Source: Chitinophaga dinghuensis (GTDB taxonomy: Bacteria; Bacteroidota; Bacteroidia; Chitinophagales; Chitinophagaceae). Taken from it: a DNA stretch of 64,000 bases. The notes beneath the pieces are model-generated. The model had not been told where the DNA came from, searched no databases, and saw nothing but the letters and a program-made list of their open reading frames with translations. The DNA is taken from contig NZ_QLMA01000004.1 of NCBI RefSeq assembly GCF_003259435.1, positions 496,001 through 560,000 of the forward strand. The letters run 5' to 3'. Made by a program: the position numbers and the translations under genes. Position 1 is the first letter of the stretch; the number at the start of each line of letters is the position of its first letter. Shown here in pieces: positions 43,760 to 53,253 of the stretch.

Positions 43760-43803
43760 TAAATAATGGCGGGATTTGTTATCTTAATAAAAACATTCCC
43801 GCC

Positions 43804-45633
43804 ATGCCCTTACTATCCGTAAAACATTGGCTGCTGGCCTGCTGTATGTTACCCCTGGCCGCAGTTGCCCAATCGGTGATGGTTGTCACCAATCATGTTG
43901 GTTATGAAACCAACAGCCACAAAAAAGCAATTCTGGTGGCTACTTCTCCTCAGCAACCCCGTGGATTTGAACTTATTGATCAGGAAGATCATCGCATCTT
44001 AGCCGGTAAACTTGTTAATGCCGGAACTGTTGATCACTGGCAGCATAAGTATTTCTGGACGATTGATTTCTCTGCCGTGCGTAAACCCGGTAAGTATAAG
44101 TTAGTGGTGCATTTGCCTGGTAAAGATTATTCCTCTACCTATTTTGTTGTTGGTGATAAGATATTGGAGCGACAGACATTATCCGATGTGATTTATTATT
44201 TCAAGGGGCAGCGTAGTTCCGGACTGCTGGATCAGGCAGACAGACGGATTGGCCTCCTCGGAACCCGTGATACGATTGATTCGCATGGTGGCTGGTACGA
44301 CGCTACCGGCGACTATGGCAAGCATCTCTCGCACCTCTCTTTTTCCACCTACTTTAATCCGCAACAGATTAGTCTAACCGTCTGGAGTTTACTGAATACC
44401 TATGACTTGTTGGGCCAGCGTACAGGCAATGATTTCCGGCAGTTCCGGCGTCGGTTGCTGGATGAAGCGATTTATGGCGCTGATTATCTAACGCGGATAC
44501 AGGCCAGGGATGGTTCCTTTTTTCGTAGTGTGTCCGCTCCCGGACCCGGTAAACGAGCCATAGACAGGGTGATCCGACCGGAAGAGAAAAATTATCGCAT
44601 TAAGCAAACGAAGGATCAGTCTTTTACCACTGGCAACGATGATCATCACTGGCAGAGTTTCCAGGCCAGTTACAGGGCAGGAGCAGGTATTGCGATAGCT
44701 GCGCTGGCAAGGGCTGCTATGTATGATACCTGTGGCGAATACAGTAATCGTCAATATCTTGAAGCTGCTAAAAACGCTTTTGCCTTTCTTGAAAAGCATA
44801 ATGCAGCCATGACCAATGATGGGAAAGAAAATATTGTAGACGATTACTGTGCCTTGGCCGCAGCAACGGCCTTGTTCAAGGCTACTGCTGAGCAACAATA
44901 TCAGGAAGCGGCAGCGACTCGCGCAGCGCGCCTGATACAACGTTTGCATAGCTGGCAACAGTATAATGGCTATTGGGCGGCAGATGATCATGACAGGCCA
45001 TTTTTCCATCCTTCCGATGCGGGATTGCCTGTGGTGGCATTGTTGCAGTATTATCCGTTTGCCAGTGAGCAGTTACAGAGAGACATTGCTACGGCTGTTC
45101 GCAAATCATTCCACTATGAATTGGCTGTTACCGGGGAGGTCAATAATCCCTTTGGTTACAGCAGGCAATTGGTGCAGGACACCCTGGGTAATCGGCGTAG
45201 TAGTTTCTTTTTTCCGCATAATAGCGAGGCTTCGCCATGGTGGCAGGGAGAGAATGCGCGACTCGGTTCTATGGCTACTGCGGCACGCATGACCGCGAAA
45301 TTCTTTGTGAATGATAAGCCATTCGCCGACAGTTTGCAACAATTTGCCGATGACCAGTTGAACTGGATATTGGGGCTGAATCCTTATGATGCCTGTATGT
45401 TGCAGGGGGCAGGACATAATAACCCTGCCTATGGTTTCTTTGGAACATTTGAGTATACGAATGCACCTGGTGGTATTGTAAATGGAATCACTGCAGGGAT
45501 GGATGATGAGCGGGATATAGCATTCAATTTATCGTATGCACAAACTGGAAAGGATAATGACTGGCGATGGGCCGAACAATGGTTGCCGCATGCTGCGTGG
45601 TATTTATGGGCAGTGGCAGTTGGAGCGGAATGA
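43804..45633 (+). CDS. Secreted GH9 glycoside hydrolase with N-terminal Ig-like domain
   Basis: 609 residues with a signal peptide ending around AVAQ. A CelD_N-type Ig domain (about 20-110, VTNHVGYETNSHKKAILV) precedes the (alpha/alpha)6 catalytic domain. D166 and D170 in YDATGDYGKH serve as base residues and E591 in WRWAEQWLPHAAW as acid. Family members are endo- or exo-acting beta-1,4-glucanases or glucosaminidases. The neighbouring GH3 suggests a shared substrate. A short inverted repeat (43768-43774 with 43797-43803) ends exactly at its start codon. Confidence 0.9.
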   Translation: MPLLSVKHWLLACCMLPLAAVAQSVMVVTNHVGYETNSHKKAILVATSPQQPRGFELIDQEDHRILAGKLVNAGTVDHWQHKYFWTIDFSAVRKPGKYKLVVHLPGKDYSSTYFVVGDKILERQTLSDVIYYFKGQRSSGLLDQADRRIGLLGTRDTIDSHGGWYDATGDYGKHLSHLSFSTYFNPQQISLTVWSLLNTYDLLGQRTGNDFRQFRRRLLDEAIYGADYLTRIQARDGSFFRSVSAPGPGKRAIDRVIRPEEKNYRIKQTKDQSFTTGNDDHHWQSFQASYRAGAGIAIAALARAAMYDTCGEYSNRQYLEAAKNAFAFLEKHNAAMTNDGKENIVDDYCALAAATALFKATAEQQYQEAAATRAARLIQRLHSWQQYNGYWAADDHDRPFFHPSDAGLPVVALLQYYPFASEQLQRDIATAVRKSFHYELAVTGEVNNPFGYSRQLVQDTLGNRRSSFFFPHNSEASPWWQGENARLGSMATAARMTAKFFVNDKPFADSLQQFADDQLNWILGLNPYDACMLQGAGHNNPAYGFFGTFEYTNAPGGIVNGITAGMDDERDIAFNLSYAQTGKDNDWRWAEQWLPHAAWYLWAVAVGAE

Positions 45634-45655
45634 GTCTCCCTGAAATATACAAAAT

Positions 45656-45695
45656 GAAAGAGGTCGTCTGGAAACAGACGACCTCTTTCATTTTT
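45656..45695. terminator. Bidirectional terminator with GAAA loop
   Basis: A perfect 15-bp stem (GAAAGAGGTCGTCTG and its complement) with a GAAA tetraloop, then T-rich sequence on the plus side. It ends the GH9 transcript and the convergent FtsX permease gene. Confidence 0.9.
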
Positions 45696-48060
45696 ATTCC
45701 GATTTAATACTTTTTACAGGGTCCGCCATGGAGGCGCGTATCGACTGATAACTAATGGTTATCATGGTAATAACTATAGAAGCGGCGCCTGCCAGGATAA
45801 ATACTATTGGTCCGATGGTAACTTTATATTGATATTGTTGTAGCCAGTTATTCATCATCCACCATGCCAGCGGAAATGCTATCAGCATGGCAATGCCAAT
45901 TAATTTGAGGAAGTCGGCCGACAGCAAAGTAGCGATGCTGGCGGTGGAAGCGCCTAATACTTTTCGGATGCCGATTTCTTTCGTACGTCTTTCTGCGGTG
46001 TAGGCAGATAATCCGAATAATCCCAGTGCACTGATGAGAATGGCGATGGCGGCGAAAATGCGTGAGAGTTTCTGCATCAGCATTTCGTTGCGGAACATAT
46101 CATCAAACTCCTGATCGATGAAACTATAGGAGAAAGGATAGGCGGGGCTGTATTTATGCATGATAGCGCCTATTTTTTCCAGTGCTTTTTCCGGCGTAAC
46201 GGCAGGATTGAGTCGGGTATAGATACTGTTAGTACCGGAAGGAATGCCCAGGAACATAACAGGATCGGGCTTTCCGAACATATCGCCGTATACATAATCC
46301 TTCACGACACCGGCTATACGAAAAGTAACCACCTTATCATTTTCTCTTCCGTATAATAGTTTACCAACGGGGCTTCCGGCGCCTAGTTGACGGGCCATGG
46401 CTTCATTGACGAGTACGTTGGTGCTATCATCAGCGTCTCTGGTGAAGTCTGTTCCCTCCAGCAATGTCATGCCTGTAGTTTTGAGGAAACCTGGACCTAC
46501 TAATCGCAATGACGTAATGTTTTTTACATTGGCGGGTTTGCCATCCCAGGAAATTTCATCCGTGCTATTGCCGTCGTATAGAGGATTGTGATCAGCCAGT
46601 GCGGCGTTTTCAATCACACCGGTGTTGAGTAGATCCTGTCGTACAGCGGGGAAGTTTCGTACGATTTCGTCCTGTATATCGATGGAGATGAGGTGGGCGA
46701 TATTAAAGCCCAGGTCTCTGGATTTTACATGTTGAATTTGTTGATAGATGATTACGGTGGCAATAATCAGCACGATAGAGATACTGAATTGGGAGATGAC
46801 CAGTGCCCGACGTACGAAGGCTGCGCCGCCGGTTTTAACCCTGGCGCCTTTGAGAATAGCTACTGGGTTGAAATTGCTGAGATATAATGCAGGATAGCTG
46901 CCGGCAAGCAATCCACAGATCAGGACAAGGCTTGCTATTGCCGTCAGATGGATGGGATTGAACAATTGCAATTTCATTGTTTTTCCTACCAGGGCATTGA
47001 AAGCGGGCAGTAATATTGCCAGTAATAAGACAGCCAGTAATGCCGACAGGAACGCCTGCAATATAGCTTCGCCGATGAATTGTTTGATCAGCGTTTGGCG
47101 GCCTGCCCCTAGTGCTTTGCGCACGCCTATTTCGCGGGCGCGTTGTTCGCTGCGGGCGGTGGCCAGATTCATGAAGTTAATGCAGGCAATCAGCAGGATG
47201 ATTCCTGCGATGAGCAGGAAGAGACGAACGTATACAATACGGCCACCTGTTTGAATACCGCTTTTGAATTCATTGCGGAGTCGCCAGTCTTTCATACTCA
47301 GCAGAGTAGCTGAATTGGTGGCACTAACGGGATTGGATGCAATTATTTTATCGAGTTTTACTTTTAGTTGGGGGAGGTCTGTACCTGGTGTAGTCAGAAT
47401 GTATGTTTCCAGGTTGCAGTAATCCCATCTGGCTAATTTTTCGATAGTCGTGAAGTTGGAGAGTGGCGCCAGCCATGCATAGCGGATGGAGGAGTTGTCC
47501 GGAACATTCGCCACCAATCCTGTGATCGTATAGGCGTCCTTGTTATTCACCATAATGGTTTTGCCTACTACGTTTCTGGAGGTATGGAAGAATTTTTCAG
47601 CGGTTCTTTCTGTGATCACCAGGGAATTGGGATTGGTGAAAGCGGTAGCGGGATTGCCTTCCAGGAATTTGCAGTCGAAGAACTGAAAGAAGGAGGCGTC
47701 CACATAACGTCCGGAGCTGTATACCGGATTGTTATTGAAGTTGAATAATGCGGTATTGAGGCCTTCGGAGCTGCGGCAATAGGCTTTAACGCCAGGAATA
47801 GCAGCCGTAGCGGATGGACCTAATGTGCCAGGGGTGGAGGTATATGTACGAATTTGGTTGTTGAGTGTCCAGTTATAGTGGATACGCAGGATATTATCTT
47901 TCTGGCTATAGAAGTTGTTGTAATTGATTTCATCTTCTGCCCAGAGGAGAATGAGTCCGGCACAAACAAAACCGATGGCGAGTCCGAAGATATTCAGGAT
48001 GCTATAGGTTTTATTTTTCTTCAGGTTTCGCAGCGCTGTTTTCAGGTAATTTATGATCAT
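45694..48060 (-). CDS. FtsX/MacB-family ABC transporter permease
   Basis: 788 residues from the ATG at 48060 (MIINYLKTALRNLKKNKTYS). The longer frame upstream lacks family sense. It has the two-repeat layout of Bacteroidota permeases: a TM near 20-40 (SILNIFGLAIGF), a MacB periplasmic domain, three TMs (LLIAGIILLIACINFMNLAT, SALLAVLLLAILLPAF, TAIASLVLICGLLAGSYPAL), then a second copy ending with three TMs. ARSEQRAREIGVRKALGAGR and AERRTKEIGIRKVLGAS are the two coupling loops. Its ATPase is not nearby. A sigma-54-like promoter lies 27-42 bp upstream, so an antimicrobial-stress or envelope role under an enhancer-binding protein is likely. Confidence 0.87.
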   Translation of the reverse strand: MIINYLKTALRNLKKNKTYSILNIFGLAIGFVCAGLILLWAEDEINYNNFYSQKDNILRIHYNWTLNNQIRTYTSTPGTLGPSATAAIPGVKAYCRSSEGLNTALFNFNNNPVYSSGRYVDASFFQFFDCKFLEGNPATAFTNPNSLVITERTAEKFFHTSRNVVGKTIMVNNKDAYTITGLVANVPDNSSIRYAWLAPLSNFTTIEKLARWDYCNLETYILTTPGTDLPQLKVKLDKIIASNPVSATNSATLLSMKDWRLRNEFKSGIQTGGRIVYVRLFLLIAGIILLIACINFMNLATARSEQRAREIGVRKALGAGRQTLIKQFIGEAILQAFLSALLAVLLLAILLPAFNALVGKTMKLQLFNPIHLTAIASLVLICGLLAGSYPALYLSNFNPVAILKGARVKTGGAAFVRRALVISQFSISIVLIIATVIIYQQIQHVKSRDLGFNIAHLISIDIQDEIVRNFPAVRQDLLNTGVIENAALADHNPLYDGNSTDEISWDGKPANVKNITSLRLVGPGFLKTTGMTLLEGTDFTRDADDSTNVLVNEAMARQLGAGSPVGKLLYGRENDKVVTFRIAGVVKDYVYGDMFGKPDPVMFLGIPSGTNSIYTRLNPAVTPEKALEKIGAIMHKYSPAYPFSYSFIDQEFDDMFRNEMLMQKLSRIFAAIAILISALGLFGLSAYTAERRTKEIGIRKVLGASTASIATLLSADFLKLIGIAMLIAFPLAWWMMNNWLQQYQYKVTIGPIVFILAGAASIVITMITISYQSIRASMADPVKSIKSE

Positions 48061-48086
48061 AAGCCAAATGCCTTTGCGTGGGGTAG

Positions 48087-48102
48087 TGCCAAGACGGTGC
48101 CA
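48087..48102 (-). promoter_or_regulatory. Sigma-54-like (-24/-12) promoter of the FtsX permease gene
   Basis: On the minus strand the sequence is TGGCACCGTCTTGGCA, with the invariant GG-N10-GC spacing and only two mismatches to the sigma-54 consensus. The ATG at 48060 is about 27 bp from the -12 end, a fitting distance. The palindrome 54 bp further upstream is a candidate enhancer site. Confidence 0.6.
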
Positions 48103-48155
48103 CCTTATGAAGGTATTGAAAACAGGCGGTTTATGGAATTTTCGGCAGAGAAATT

Positions 48156-48193
48156 TGTCCACTTTCGTTACAGGAAATGTCCGAAAGTGGACA
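48156..48193. promoter_or_regulatory. Inverted repeat, candidate enhancer site or terminator hairpin
   Basis: Arms TGTCCACTTTCG (48156-48167) and CGAAAGTGGACA (48182-48193) around 14 bp. It is centred about 100 bp before the predicted sigma-54 start site, which suits an enhancer-binding protein. It also follows the MFS stop codon directly, so a hairpin without a good T run could act as terminator. Confidence 0.5.
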
Positions 48194-48199
48194 GGAAAA

Positions 48200-49438
48200 T
48201 TAATGCATGATGGGTTGGGCAGCGGTTTGGGTAGCTTCTGTGCGGATAAACTTCTTGCCTATGACCAGAATGGCCCATGCTGAGAGTCCGCATAAAGCGA
48301 GGGTAGCGGCCATGGGGCCTGCGCCATCGCCATCGAAGGCACTGACAGCGGCGGATGCCACTGCGCCTATACCCAGTTGCAATGCGCCCATTACAGCGGA
48401 TGCGCTGCCTGCATTTTTGGAAAATGGCGCCAGGCAAAGCGCTGCGGTATTAGGATTGACGAAGCCCAGGCAGCAGAGGTATCCGAACAGTAAGATAATC
48501 AGCAGTGGAAGGGTCAGTACTTTGGAAAAGGCCGAGAGGTAAATCAGGATACCAAACAGCGATTGGAAGGATAAAGCCCAGGGGATGATCTGTTTACTTT
48601 GGAATCGGCGCAGGAGGCGGCTGTTGATTTGGCTGCAGCCAATGAATCCAACCGATAATCCCGCGAAAATCCAGCCATAGGTGCTTTCGCTTACCTCATA
48701 GATCTGCATGAATACCCTGGGTGATCCGGAAACATACGTGAATATTCCGGCGAAACTGAAAGCGCCTGCCAATGCATAGGTGGTAAACTGTGCATTCGCT
48801 AGTACGGACACAAAATTTTTAATAATGGGTTTAGGTTTGAGCGACATCGTCGTATCTGGCTGGTAGCTTTCCGGTAGCCAGAGGATACAGGAAAGGAGGA
48901 TGGCGCCACCCAGCACCGAAAGGATGAGGAACACCATATGCCATCCGAATACGCTGGTAATATAGCCGCCTACAGCGGGGGCCACCATTGGAGAAGCGCC
49001 TACTACCAGCATGAGCAGCGCAAACACTCTGGCATTGTCCTGTACCGGAAATATATCGCGGACCATGGCTACGGCCGCCACAGTAGCGGCACAACTGCCA
49101 ATTGCCTGGAAAAACCGCAGTGTGATGAGGCTTTCGATGGAATGACTATACAAACAGCCGATGGAGGCCAGGATGTAGAGTATGAGTCCGGCATATAGCG
49201 GCTTTTTACGGCCAAATCGGTCTAACAACGGCCCATAGAGCAGTTGTCCTGCCGATATGCCAATGAAGAAGCTGGTTAAGGAAAAGCCGATAGTGGCCAC
49301 ATCTGTATGTAAATCCTTTGCTATGGCAGGAAATCCGGGAAGATACATATCGATAGAAAAGGGCCCTAAAGCGGTCAGTGATCCTAAAATTAAAATTAAA
49401 AAAAAGAACCGGGAGGGTGCTATCGTTGTTGTTGTCAA
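48200..49438 (-). CDS. MFS multidrug transporter, Bcr/CflA family
   Basis: 412 residues with twelve predicted membrane spans. Motif A lies between spans 2 and 3 (GPLLDRFGRKKPLYAGLILY). The start region SLTALGPFSIDMYLPGFPAI is typical of the Bcr/CflA drug:H+ antiporters. It should export drugs or metabolites across the inner membrane. It is 140 bp upstream of the FtsX permease gene on the same strand, but the two seem to have separate promoters. Confidence 0.87.
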   Translation of the reverse strand: MTTTTIAPSRFFFLILILGSLTALGPFSIDMYLPGFPAIAKDLHTDVATIGFSLTSFFIGISAGQLLYGPLLDRFGRKKPLYAGLILYILASIGCLYSHSIESLITLRFFQAIGSCAATVAAVAMVRDIFPVQDNARVFALLMLVVGASPMVAPAVGGYITSVFGWHMVFLILSVLGGAILLSCILWLPESYQPDTTMSLKPKPIIKNFVSVLANAQFTTYALAGAFSFAGIFTYVSGSPRVFMQIYEVSESTYGWIFAGLSVGFIGCSQINSRLLRRFQSKQIIPWALSFQSLFGILIYLSAFSKVLTLPLLIILLFGYLCCLGFVNPNTAALCLAPFSKNAGSASAVMGALQLGIGAVASAAVSAFDGDGAGPMAATLALCGLSAWAILVIGKKFIRTEATQTAAQPIMH

Positions 49439-49736
49439 GGAATGCTTATTTATGGTTTCGTTTAACAGGTCGCAAAGTTACAAGTGTTTTTTGAGGAACC
49501 ATACGGCAGAGGTATCGAAAATAACTATCCTGGAATCTAAATACGTTATAACTATCAATAATTTAATGTTTTTTGTGTTATAATGGTGCGGTTGGGCTTG
49601 TCAATCAAAATGCAATAACGTTGATGTATATACGAAATGGATTTTTGTTTCCCCAGAGTGTTAATTTTTTTGTAGAAATGTTTTTTTGGTTATATCATTG
49701 GGGTGTGAATACGCAGCCCACAAAAACAGAAATGCA
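49439..49736. other. Divergent, AT-rich intergenic region
   Basis: About 300 bp between the MFS transporter and the acetyltransferase genes, which point apart. It is AT-rich and must hold both promoters, but no exact TAnnTTTG element, hairpin or small ORF stood out. A two-codon frame (ATG CAA TGA) overlaps the acetyltransferase start. Confidence 0.5.
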
Positions 49737-50192
49737 ATGAATACGATAACCTTTCTCCGAACCAACAATGAGCAGCAAGATTTTGAAGCGTTGATTAGTG
49801 CGCTGGATGAGGATCTCCGTGATCGTTATCATGAATTACAAGATATGTATGATGAGCATAATGTGATTGAGGCCGTCAATACGGTGGTGATAGCGTATAT
49901 TGGGGCAGAACCGGCGGGCTGTGCATGTTTCCGTGAGTTCAACGATCATACAATAGAAATCAAACGTATGTTTGTTCGACCGGAATTGCGTGGAAAAGGG
50001 GTGGCATTTGGATTGATGCAGGAACTGGAGAACTGGGCAAGGGAATTGAACTACAGTTATGCGATCCTGGAAACAGGAAAGCGTCAGCCGGAGGCCATCA
50101 GTTTATATCATAAGAGCGGTTTTACGGTAATGGATAATTACGGCCCTTATATTGGCATGGACAGCAGTATTTGTATGCGTAAGCGTTTATAG
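49737..50192 (+). CDS. GNAT-family N-acetyltransferase
   Basis: 151 residues from the ATG at 49737; an upstream start at 49686 would add residues unlike the family. The acetyl-CoA-binding motif A is clear: IEIKRMFVRPELRGKGVAFG, with the usual R/Q-x-x-G-x-G/A pattern. The C-terminal LETGKRQPEAISLYHKSGF is the motif B region. The acceptor is unknown. It is a single-gene unit, closed by a hairpin at 50218. Confidence 0.87.
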   Translation: MNTITFLRTNNEQQDFEALISALDEDLRDRYHELQDMYDEHNVIEAVNTVVIAYIGAEPAGCACFREFNDHTIEIKRMFVRPELRGKGVAFGLMQELENWARELNYSYAILETGKRQPEAISLYHKSGFTVMDNYGPYIGMDSSICMRKRL

Positions 50193-50217
50193 TGGTTGCT
50201 GAATAAAAGATATTTGT

Positions 50218-50266
50218 AAACAAAACGTCTCTCTCTAATTACTAGAGAGAGACGTTTTGTTTTTGG
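50218..50266. terminator. Bidirectional terminator
   Basis: A long near-perfect stem (AAACAAAACGTCTCTCTCTA with its complement) around 5 nt, with A and T runs at the outer ends. It lies between the convergent acetyltransferase and DUF4932-like genes. Confidence 0.85.
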
Positions 50267-50272
50267 TACAAT

Positions 50273-51391
50273 TTATTTTTCAAATAACTTCAAAAATGCC
50301 GGGTAGAGATCATCGATGTTTTTATTGGGATTCTCTGCGCGGATTTTTAGCAAATTATCCGTGAATAATTTCATTTGCGGGAAACCTCTGTCTGTCATCA
50401 GTTGGATCAAATCTTTTGTTGTTTTGTTGAAAGTAGCCTCATCATAGTGATCCTTGCAGTATAACAGAAAAACGCCATAGGTCATATACTCATTGAAAAC
50501 CTTGACAGGGTTAGGATAAGCGAAGATACCGGATGCTTTTTCATTTACCCAAACGGTGCGGTCTTTAAAGAGTTGATTGATTTTTTCCTTGTTGTCATCA
50601 GTTGGCTGTCCTACATAATTATGATCAATTTCTGTGAACATTACCCTGGTGTTCAGTACTTCCACTTCTTTGGCAGAAAGTTTAGGGTATTGGTCCAGTG
50701 GTGGGAGTACCATATAAATCTGGTAGAAATTATTGTTCTTAAACTCGCCGGTATAGTTTAAGCCATTAATTAATGGAGAACAGAAAATCACGTAATTATT
50801 GATACGGGTTTTAAAGTTGGCTTCCAGCCATTTCCACTGACTGCCTAGATTGGCATTTTTATTATAATCGGCTGTAATACCGGAGTAATATGCTTTATGG
50901 TTAGCGTAGAATTTTCTGAAGTTGGTTTTCTTTGCGAAATCCTCCAGTTGCGCTTTATAGGTAGTTATTGGATTTTCAGTGATGGTTACCTTTGATACGG
51001 TAATGGCAGGGAAGATGTAAACATTACTAGGTTCCAGTTTATCCTTTTTGAAATTATAGGAGAATCCATTTCCTGTCAGGAAGATATAATTTAAAGGGCT
51101 GGCTGAAATCAGGGAGTCGAAGGTCTTGATGATAGGCTCGTTGGCGTAAGGTTTGAAGTGGGCCAGTATTTCCTTGTAGTAACTGCCTTCTTGCTGGATC
51201 ATATCATCGTTCTCGAGTCCTCCTGGCGTAATGGCGATCATAATATGGATCAATTCCTTTACTTCATGGATGTCGATTTTATATTTCCCCTGATTTGCTT
51301 TTTTGAATGATTCGGAGAAGTTGACTTTTTCCTGTGCAAATGTCTGTAGTGCTGCTAAAACCAAGAATAGCGGTAATAGAAATTTCTTCAT
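50273..51391 (-). CDS. Secreted DUF4932-like protein
   Basis: 372 residues from the ATG at 51391, which starts a signal peptide (KKFLLPLFLVLAALQTFAQ). The segment FTEIDHNYVGQP has an ExDH arrangement like that in DUF4932 proteins, which look like metallopeptidases. The family name is from memory and uncertain. The rest is mixed alpha/beta without other motifs. No neighbours suggest a role. Confidence 0.6.
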   Translation of the reverse strand: MKKFLLPLFLVLAALQTFAQEKVNFSESFKKANQGKYKIDIHEVKELIHIMIAITPGGLENDDMIQQEGSYYKEILAHFKPYANEPIIKTFDSLISASPLNYIFLTGNGFSYNFKKDKLEPSNVYIFPAITVSKVTITENPITTYKAQLEDFAKKTNFRKFYANHKAYYSGITADYNKNANLGSQWKWLEANFKTRINNYVIFCSPLINGLNYTGEFKNNNFYQIYMVLPPLDQYPKLSAKEVEVLNTRVMFTEIDHNYVGQPTDDNKEKINQLFKDRTVWVNEKASGIFAYPNPVKVFNEYMTYGVFLLYCKDHYDEATFNKTTKDLIQLMTDRGFPQMKLFTDNLLKIRAENPNKNIDDLYPAFLKLFEK

Positions 51392-51568
51392 AAGTTTTAC
51401 TGTGGGTCGATTAGATTTTGTGAATGATGTAGGGGTAAAGGGCCAGTACATCTATTCTTTAGGGGTCAAATATAATCAGAAAATTAAAGGAAGTAGTATA
51501 GAAAAAGAGGCCGCTACCTTGCGGTAACGACCCCTTGTCTTTCACACCTTGTTCCTCATAAGCATGGC

Positions 51569-53077
51569 TTATATATCTTGCAATATGTTTTCTTTTTTCA
51601 TGGAACCTTGTTGTTCCATGCGCTGGTGCCAGCTGAGGGCTTCCTGCAACAGGTGAGGGGTATGGCCTCCTTTCTTGCAGGCTGCCAGAAAATAATCTTT
51701 CAGTTCTTCCTTATAAGCGGGATCGGCACAGTTGCTAATGATAACGTTTGCGCGTTCGCGTGGCGCCAGTCCGCGCAGATCTGCCAGTCCAAAATCGGTT
51801 ACTACAATGTCCACATCATGCTCGCTATTATCTATATGAGATGCCATCGGTACCACATGGGAAATAGCGCCAGCTTTGGAGGAGGCCTGAGTAACGAAAA
51901 TGCTCAGATAAGCATTGCGGGCAAAGTCGTTGGAGCCGCCGATGCCATTCATCATGCGGGTACCGGCGATATGTGTGGAGTTGACATTTCCATAAATATC
52001 AAACTCAATGGCGGTATTGATGCTGATAACGCCTAGTCTGCGTATCACTTCAGCAGCGTTACTGATATCCTGTGGACGCAGTACTATATTGGGTTTATAT
52101 TTTTCCAGGTTGCGCATGAGCCGCTGGTAGCAATCTTGTGATACCGTGATGCTGGATGCAGAAGCAAAGTCCATTTTGCCAGCGTCGATCAGGTTGAAGG
52201 TGCTGTCCTGCAATACTTCTGAGTACATGGTCAGGTGATGGAAGCTACCTTCTGTAAATCCTTCCAGAACGGCGTTGGCCACTTTCCCGATGCCTGATTG
52301 CAAAGGTCTGAGTTGATGGGTGAGTCGGCCCTTTTTTACTTCGTGTTCAAAGAACTGCAATAAATGTCCGGCGATGGCGCGGGTTTTATCATCTCGTTCA
52401 TTTATGGCTGCGGGGCTGTCTGTTGTTTCAGTGATAACGATGGCAATAATTTTCTCCGGATCTATTGGGATAGAAGTACGGCCAATTCTGGTACCGGCAT
52501 TGGTGATAGGAATGATCTGACGGTTGGGCCAGATGCCGGCGGAAAAGATATCATGTACGCCATGGAGTGTCAGGGGTACAGAGATATTTATTTCTACGAT
52601 GATTTTTTTTGCGGCAGTGGCAAAGGCCACTGTGTTGCCTACAGACGTAGTAGGAACGATGCTGCCATCTTCTTCAATCATCAGCGCTTCGATGATAGCG
52701 ATATCTGGCTGGAGGATGTTTTCGTGTATCAGTTCTGCACTTTCTCCCAGGTGCTGGTCGTTGAAGAGCACTTCTCCATTGTTAATACTGTTACGGAGAA
52801 TGGGATCTACCTGGAAAGGCGATCTTTTATGGAGGGCATGGGCAGATGCCAGCATGCCGTCTGTGCCGTGGCCCAGTGAAGCGCCGGTGATCAATGTGAT
52901 TTTCCGGGGACTATCTTGCGCTATGGCAGCGAAAGCTTTCAGCACGGCTTTGCTGTCGCCTGCTTTGGTGAAGCCGCTGCTGGCTACAATCATGCCATCC
53001 CGCAAATGGGTGGCTGCATCGGCTGCACTGGTAATCCTGCTCTGCAGGCCCGATCTCTTGATTCTCTCTTCGTACAT
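51569..53077 (-). CDS. Acetyl-CoA hydrolase/transferase family (succinyl-CoA:acetate CoA-transferase type)
   Basis: 502 residues from the ATG at 53077; upstream codons do not fit the family. The start is IKRSGLQSRITSAADAATHL, and the CoA-binding and catalytic parts are visible as VGNTVAFATAAKKIIVEIN, LTMYSEVLQDS (the Glu that forms the CoA thioester) and GIGGSNDFARNAY. The protein ends with VVTDFGLADLRGLAPRERAN. It would move CoA between acetate, succinate or a related acid. It stands alone, with no operon partners. Which acids are used cannot be decided. Confidence 0.88.
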   Translation of the reverse strand: MYEERIKRSGLQSRITSAADAATHLRDGMIVASSGFTKAGDSKAVLKAFAAIAQDSPRKITLITGASLGHGTDGMLASAHALHKRSPFQVDPILRNSINNGEVLFNDQHLGESAELIHENILQPDIAIIEALMIEEDGSIVPTTSVGNTVAFATAAKKIIVEINISVPLTLHGVHDIFSAGIWPNRQIIPITNAGTRIGRTSIPIDPEKIIAIVITETTDSPAAINERDDKTRAIAGHLLQFFEHEVKKGRLTHQLRPLQSGIGKVANAVLEGFTEGSFHHLTMYSEVLQDSTFNLIDAGKMDFASASSITVSQDCYQRLMRNLEKYKPNIVLRPQDISNAAEVIRRLGVISINTAIEFDIYGNVNSTHIAGTRMMNGIGGSNDFARNAYLSIFVTQASSKAGAISHVVPMASHIDNSEHDVDIVVTDFGLADLRGLAPRERANVIISNCADPAYKEELKDYFLAACKKGGHTPHLLQEALSWHQRMEQQGSMKKENILQDI

Positions 53078-53253
53078 CTTGTGGTAGGTTGTGGAAGTCC
53101 TAAAATTACGAAGGAGTGATATGGCCAAAATATGATAATGGGTCAAATTGTTGTTTATTCCGGCCAAAGTGAGATTTTGGGGACTTCAAACTATTTTAAA
53201 GGGGCTTTGTTATGGTATATCCTGCAATCATTTGCATTAAAAACTACTGTATT

